64,000 bases of DNA from Micromonospora echinaurantiaca (GTDB taxonomy: Bacteria > Actinomycetota > Actinomycetes > Mycobacteriales > Micromonosporaceae): the NCBI RefSeq assembly GCF_900090235.1, contig NZ_LT607750.1:4083001-4147000 (forward strand). The letters are read 5' to 3'. The notes below the pieces were generated by a model, which was not told the origin of the DNA, ran no database searches, and saw only the letters and a program-made list of their open reading frames with translations. Below are positions 60,561-64,000 of this stretch, in pieces. A program made the position numbers and the translations under genes. Within the stretch, counting starts at the first letter, position 1. Each line of letters opens with the position of its first letter.

Positions 60561-61169
60561 ATGACCACGACCCACGCGGCGCCGGTGACGGTCGCCATGA
60601 CCCGGCGTGTCGACCCCGCCCGCAGCAGCGAGATGGTGGCGTGGATGCGGGCCGGCACCGCGTTGGCCGAGGTGTTCCCGGGTTTCCTCGGTGCCGGTTG
60701 GGTGCAGACCGCGCCCGGGTCCCCGGAGTGGCACATGCTGTACCGCTTCGCCGACGCCGAGACGCTGCGCCGGTGGGAGGAGTCCCCGCAGCGACGCTGG
60801 TGGCTGACCTCGGCGCAGGGCATCGTCGAGCACACCCGGGCCGAGCGGCGCACCGGCATCGAGGGCTGGTTCGACCCGCCGCGGGAGCGCAGCGTCGAGG
60901 AGCTGGCGGCCGCCGTCGAGCCCGCCGTGCCGCCGTCGCCGCCGCGCTGGAAGCAGGCGGTGACCATCTGGCTGGCGTTCTTCCCGCTCAGCCTCACCGC
61001 CACGCTGCTCACCGGCCGGCTGATCGCCGGCGTGCCGGTCGCCGCGCGAGTGCTGCTGATGACGCTCTGCCTGACACCGTTGATGACCTACCTGGTGCTG
61101 CCCCGGATCACCCGGGCGCTGCACTGGTGGCTGCACGGCCAGCCGATGCCCTGGCGCAGCCGCCGCTGA
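60561..61169 (+). CDS. ABM-domain protein with C-terminal transmembrane segments
   Basis: A 202-residue protein. The N-terminal ~105 residues are an antibiotic-biosynthesis-monooxygenase-like ferredoxin fold (VTVAMTRRVDPARSSEMVAWMRAGTALAEVFPGFLGAGWVQ, LYRFADAETLRRWEESPQRRWWL). Two hydrophobic helices follow (AVTIWLAFFPLSLTATLLTG and VLLMTLCLTPLMTYLVLPRI). This ABM-plus-two-helices layout is common in actinomycetes. GGGAGGATG precedes ATG 60561. Function is unknown. Confidence 0.87.
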   Translation: MTTTHAAPVTVAMTRRVDPARSSEMVAWMRAGTALAEVFPGFLGAGWVQTAPGSPEWHMLYRFADAETLRRWEESPQRRWWLTSAQGIVEHTRAERRTGIEGWFDPPRERSVEELAAAVEPAVPPSPPRWKQAVTIWLAFFPLSLTATLLTGRLIAGVPVAARVLLMTLCLTPLMTYLVLPRITRALHWWLHGQPMPWRSRR

Positions 61170-61295
61170 CCCCTACCACGTACGGCTCGGGTGCGGCAGC
61201 GGTGTGCCGCATAGCCGACACGAGCCGACCCAGCCCCGACGGCGGACGCATAGAGTTACCGGGCTGTCGCTCTCCGCTGCCGGACTGGGGAAGTC

Positions 61296-62135
61296 ATGCC
61301 TCGACGCTGGGTCGCCGCCGTCGCCTGCCTGGTGGCACTGGTCGCGCTCGCCTGCGAGGGCGGCCGGGCCGAGCCCGGGCCGACCGGAGCGCCGCCGGGG
61401 GCCGGCGGGATCTCCGCGCTCGGCGACTCGCTCAGCACCGGCTTCGGCTCCTGCCTGGTGCTCACCTCGTGCGAACGCAACTCCTGGTCGACCGGGGACG
61501 GGCTGCGGGTGCGCAGCCACTACCGGCGGCTGCTCGACCGCGATCCGGGCGTCCGGGGCCGGGCCTTCAACCACGGCCGGCCGGGCGCGCGTGCGGCGGC
61601 ACTGGTCGGCCAGGCCGAGGCGGCGGTACGCGACCGGCCGGACCGGGTCACCGTGCTGATCGGGGCGAACGACGTCTGCCGGGGCGGGGTCGAGGCGATG
61701 ACCCCGGTGGCCGAGTTCCGGGCGCAGGTCGACCGGGGGCTGCGGGCGCTGCGCACCGGCCGGCCGAAGGCCCGGGTGCTGGTGGTGAGCATTCCCGACC
61801 TGTACCGGCTCTGGCAGGTCGGGCACACCGACGCGCGGGCGGTGCGGGCCTGGGACCGGGGGGTCTGCCCGGCGCTGCTGGCCGCCCCCACCTCGCAGGC
61901 TCCGGCCGATCGCGCCCGGCGGGCCGCCGTCCGGGAGCGGATCGTCGCCTACAACGGACAGCTCGCCGCGGCCTGCCGGGCGTACGGGTCGCGCTGCCGC
62001 TACGACGGCGGCGCGGTGCACCGGGTGCGCTTCGGCCTGGACCTGGTCAACCCGCTGGACTGGTTCCACCCGAACGCGGCCGGGCAGGGCCGACTCGCCG
62101 AGGTCAGCTGGCGCGCCTGGGGCAGCACCGACTGA
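61296..62135 (+). CDS. Secreted lipoprotein SGNH/GDSL hydrolase
   Basis: A 279-residue SGNH hydrolase. LVALVALAC at the N-terminus is a lipobox, so Cys20 should be lipidated and the protein anchored outside the membrane. Block I is ALGDSLSTGFGS (catalytic Ser), block III is IGANDVCRGG (the Asn), and block V is DWFHPNAAGQ (Asp/His pair). Such enzymes deacetylate or deacylate esters, often on polysaccharides. A downstream 29-bp repeat array lies within 30 nt of the stop. Confidence 0.9.
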   Translation: MPRRWVAAVACLVALVALACEGGRAEPGPTGAPPGAGGISALGDSLSTGFGSCLVLTSCERNSWSTGDGLRVRSHYRRLLDRDPGVRGRAFNHGRPGARAAALVGQAEAAVRDRPDRVTVLIGANDVCRGGVEAMTPVAEFRAQVDRGLRALRTGRPKARVLVVSIPDLYRLWQVGHTDARAVRAWDRGVCPALLAAPTSQAPADRARRAAVRERIVAYNGQLAAACRAYGSRCRYDGGAVHRVRFGLDLVNPLDWFHPNAAGQGRLAEVSWRAWGSTD

Positions 62136-62165
62136 CCACCGCGCCGGCCGACCGGCGGCGTGCGG

Positions 62166-62339
62166 GCGGTCCCACCCGCTACACCGTCGCCGCGGCGGTC
62201 CCGCCCGCCACACCGTCGCCGCGGCGGTCCCGCCCGCCACACCGTCGCCGCGGCGGTCCCGCCCGCCACACCGTCGCCGCGGCGGTCCCGCCCGCCACAC
62301 CGTCGCCGTGGCGGTCCCGCCCGCCACGCCGTCCCCGGC
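62166..62339 (+). repeat. Tandem array of six 29-bp units
   Basis: Six adjacent 29-bp units start at 62166, 62195, 62224, 62253, 62282 and 62311. Units 2-4 are identical; 1, 5 and 6 differ at a few positions. Each contains GCGGTCCC, a CCGC block and CACCGTCGCC. The array fills most of the gap between the convergent SGNH and EcsC genes. The sequence differs from the array at 29132, but the period is the same. Confidence 0.9.
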
Positions 62340-62362
62340 ACGCCGTCGCCGCGGCGGGCCGG

Positions 62363-63106
62363 TCAGGGCCGGCGGGGTTCCGGTACGCCGGTGCCGTGCT
62401 GGCGGTAGAGGGCCCGGGACCGCTCGGCGAGGTCCTTGGTGGCCGACGAGTTGGCCCAGGTGCCGAGGATGATCGCCGCGCCGGGCACCACCTTGGCGAA
62501 GACCCGCTTCGCTGCGCGTACCCCGGCCATCTGGGCCAGCCGCACGCCGAGCCGCAGCATCACCTTGCCGAGCGCCTGCTGACCGCCGGAGCCGAAGAGG
62601 GCGCCGGCCCGCTCCCGGCCAGCGGCCACGCCCAGGGCCAGCCGGGCGCTCTCGGCGACCTTGTGCACCCGCTGCAGGACGAGCAGGTCGGTGGCCCGGT
62701 CGGGGTGCACCGGGTCGACCCCGTAGGCGGCGGCGATGTGCAGCACCATCCGGGCCTGGGTCCAGGCCAGCACCCCGACGTCGATCACCGCGCCGGGCAG
62801 GCCGGCCGCCCCGCTCACCGCGCCGGAGAGCCGGGCCCGGTTGACGAACCGGCGGACCGCCTGGTCGGCCAGCGCCTCGGCGGGCGCCCCGGGCTGTTCG
62901 TACCGGACCCGGGCGGCCCACTGCGCCGCCTCGGGACCGAGCCGGCGGACGGCCTCCAGGGCGAGATGCTCCGGGGCGTACTGCGGGTCCTCCCGCATCC
63001 GGTCCCAGAGCTTGGCCGGCGGCCCCTCCGGGGCGTCCTGTGGTGTCGCGGGCACCGCCGCGGGCGGGGTGACGGGCTGGCCGTCGGCGGGCGCGGAGTC
63101 GGTCAC
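62363..63106 (-). CDS. EcsC-family protein
   Basis: A 247-residue protein whose core (about 75-235) matches the EcsC family: FVNRARLSGAVSGAAGLPGAVIDVGVLAWTQARMVLHIAAAYGVD, VHKVAESARLALG, and a closing AKVVPGAAIILGTWANSSATKDLAERSRALYRQHG. The first 70 residues are disordered and Pro/Ala-rich. It is probably membrane-associated. Biochemical function is unknown. Confidence 0.85.
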   Translation of the reverse strand: MTDSAPADGQPVTPPAAVPATPQDAPEGPPAKLWDRMREDPQYAPEHLALEAVRRLGPEAAQWAARVRYEQPGAPAEALADQAVRRFVNRARLSGAVSGAAGLPGAVIDVGVLAWTQARMVLHIAAAYGVDPVHPDRATDLLVLQRVHKVAESARLALGVAAGRERAGALFGSGGQQALGKVMLRLGVRLAQMAGVRAAKRVFAKVVPGAAIILGTWANSSATKDLAERSRALYRQHGTGVPEPRRP

Positions 63107-63148
63107 GTCATCTCCTGCGAGGGGTCGGTACGGGCGGAGACGGCGGGG

Positions 63149-63292
63149 TCAGCGGCGCTTCTGCAACTTGGCCGCGAGACCCCGCAGCTTCTGCTGGGTG
63201 GCCGGCTTGGCCAGTTCCCGGCGGCCCCGGTCGACCAGTTGCTGCCCCTTCGGCGAGCGCAGGAACGCGCTGATCCGTTGCATCAGAGCCAT
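63149..63292 (-). CDS. Small basic protein of unknown function, 47 aa
   Basis: ATG 63292 has AGGAGG about 6 nt upstream and opens a 47-codon frame to 63149. The product is very basic and amphipathic (RISAFLRSPKGQQLVDRGRRELAKP, LRGLAAKLQKRR), which suggests nucleic-acid or membrane binding. It lies 42 nt upstream of the EcsC gene, probably in one transcript. No family is recognised. Confidence 0.62.
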   Translation of the reverse strand: MALMQRISAFLRSPKGQQLVDRGRRELAKPATQQKLRGLAAKLQKRR

Positions 63293-63325
63293 GACGTCCT
63301 CCTGTCGGTGGTACCTCACTCATGT

Positions 63326-63351
63326 GTACCCCGGACCGACAAGGTGCGAAC
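63326..63351 (-). promoter_or_regulatory. SigF/SigB-like promoter of the 47-aa protein gene
   Basis: On the minus strand GTTC (63351-63348), a 16-nt spacer and GGGTAC (63331-63326) lie 33 nt before ATG 63292. It may also drive the EcsC gene. Confidence 0.45.
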
Positions 63352-63396
63352 CCCGGAACGCCGGATCCGTCACCGTCCACTGTGGTCGGGAGGAGA

Positions 63397-64000
63397 CTAC
63401 TTCCCGCTCAGGACGATCGCCTCGACGACCTTGGTGGCCCGCCACTCGTGCTTGGCGTAGTGCTCCGGGTAGGCGGAGATCTGCACGGCCTGGGCGGCGT
63501 CGGTGAGCCGCATTCGCTGCCAGCCGGGCACCTGCTCGAGCGCGGAGAGGAACTGCCGGGTGGCGAACTCCGGCTCCATCAGCCGCCGAACCGGGCCCCA
63601 GCCGCTGCTCGGGCGCTGCTGGAACAGGCCGACGGAGTCGTGGTCCCAGCCGACGGCCTGGTGCGGGTAGTTCTGCGACTCGGGCAGCACGCCGCTGGCG
63701 TAGTTGTAGAGGTTGCTCTCCTGCATGGCGGTGGCCACCGCGATCACCAGCGCGCGGCGCGGCACGCCCATCTCCCGACCGGTCCGCACGATGGCCTCGG
63801 CGTTCTCCATTTGCGCCTCGGTGAGCCCGGCGACCGGGGCCGGATCGACCGGCCGCGGCTTGCGGGTGGGCCGGGTGTCGGTGTCCGGGTCGGCGGCCGG
63901 CGTGGCCGAGGTGGCCGCCCGGTCCGCGTCCCGGCTGGGCCGGTCCTGCTCGGCGCGCTGGGTGGCCTCGGCGCGGGCGGTGAGCGCCTCGCCGCGGGCC
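63397..64000 (-). CDS. Partial protein with C-terminal lysozyme-like domain
   Basis: The gene runs off the right edge; 201 codons are visible. The upstream part is a disordered linker rich in Thr, Pro, Ala and Asp. From about 63830 downward it becomes GLTEAQMENAEAIVRTGREMG, then VIAVATAMQESNLYNYA, VGLFQQRPSSGWG and VPGWQRMRLTDAAQAVQISAYPEHYAKHEWRA. AMQESN supplies the Glu typical of lysozyme/transglycosylase-like folds. It is probably an exported or anchored cell-wall protein. The signal sequence and any coiled-coil are outside the window. Confidence 0.8.
   Translation of the reverse strand, partial: ARGEALTARAEATQRAEQDRPSRDADRAATSATPAADPDTDTRPTRKPRPVDPAPVAGLTEAQMENAEAIVRTGREMGVPRRALVIAVATAMQESNLYNYASGVLPESQNYPHQAVGWDHDSVGLFQQRPSSGWGPVRRLMEPEFATRQFLSALEQVPGWQRMRLTDAAQAVQISAYPEHYAKHEWRATKVVEAIVLSGK

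Overview
The window is chromosomal DNA of a very high-GC actinomycete. Coding regions use almost only G- or C-ending codons, GTG starts are common, and there are two F420/LLM-type oxidoreductases, secreted CBM2 cellulases, an XRE-DUF5753/DUF397 pair and an actinobacterial SigB/SigF-type sigma factor. Together these suggest Micromonosporaceae, most likely Micromonospora or a close relative; that is inference from gene style, not a phylogeny. I see no tRNA, rRNA, insertion sequence, phage gene or CRISPR array.

Layout. 1-8.6 kb: the start of a GH3-like gene running off the left edge, an LLM oxidoreductase, a RecQ helicase, a DrrAB-type ABC exporter with a divergent TetR regulator and twin operators, and two paralogous AraC regulators. 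8.8-17.6 kb: a tightly overlapping minus-strand operon with nucleotide-heptose enzymes (a GmhB-GT9 fusion, GmhA and bifunctional HldE), three more glycosyltransferases, a classical SDR and a type IB topoisomerase at its end. 17.8-23.4 kb: an SRPBCC-SDR pair, a dolichyl-phosphate-mannose-synthase-like GT2, a phytoene-desaturase-like flavoenzyme and an aldehyde dehydrogenase. 23.5-30 kb: small stress-type proteins (ChaB/Rho-N, BrkB, DUF2795, SRPBCC), an MFS transporter, several small proteins of unknown function, a 29-bp tandem repeat and an MscS-like membrane protein.

30-44.5 kb: a PAS-GAF-SpoIIE phosphatase/ATPase, a HAD phosphatase, a CPA1 antiporter, a flavoenzyme, a DUF3072 protein, a phosphoesterase, a GH6-CBM2 cellulase, a general stress protein, a MarR-pirin pair, a phospholipase D, an acetoacetate-decarboxylase-like protein and the sigma factor. 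44.7-64 kb: a GNAT and amino-acid permease, a GPP34 protein, the XRE/DUF397 pair, HrpB helicase, a PP2C phosphatase, a GH9-CBM2 cellulase, a GNAT, a Na+/H+ antiporter coupled to a UBP zinc finger, a second LLM oxidoreductase, a succinate-semialdehyde-type dehydrogenase, a lipoprotein SGNH hydrolase, a second 29-bp tandem array, an EcsC-family protein and a partial secreted lysozyme-like protein.

How parts work together. The heptose operon predicts synthesis and transfer of an NDP-D-glycero-D-manno-heptose in a Gram-positive, with no HldD epimerase visible. Many small stress genes share a GTTT-N15/16-GGGTA promoter, which fits the sigma factor at 43684, and four of them place the start codon only 9-12 nt after the -10 element, implying leaderless mRNAs. 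Both cellulase genes carry CebR-like palindromes upstream and probably form one cellulose-responsive set.
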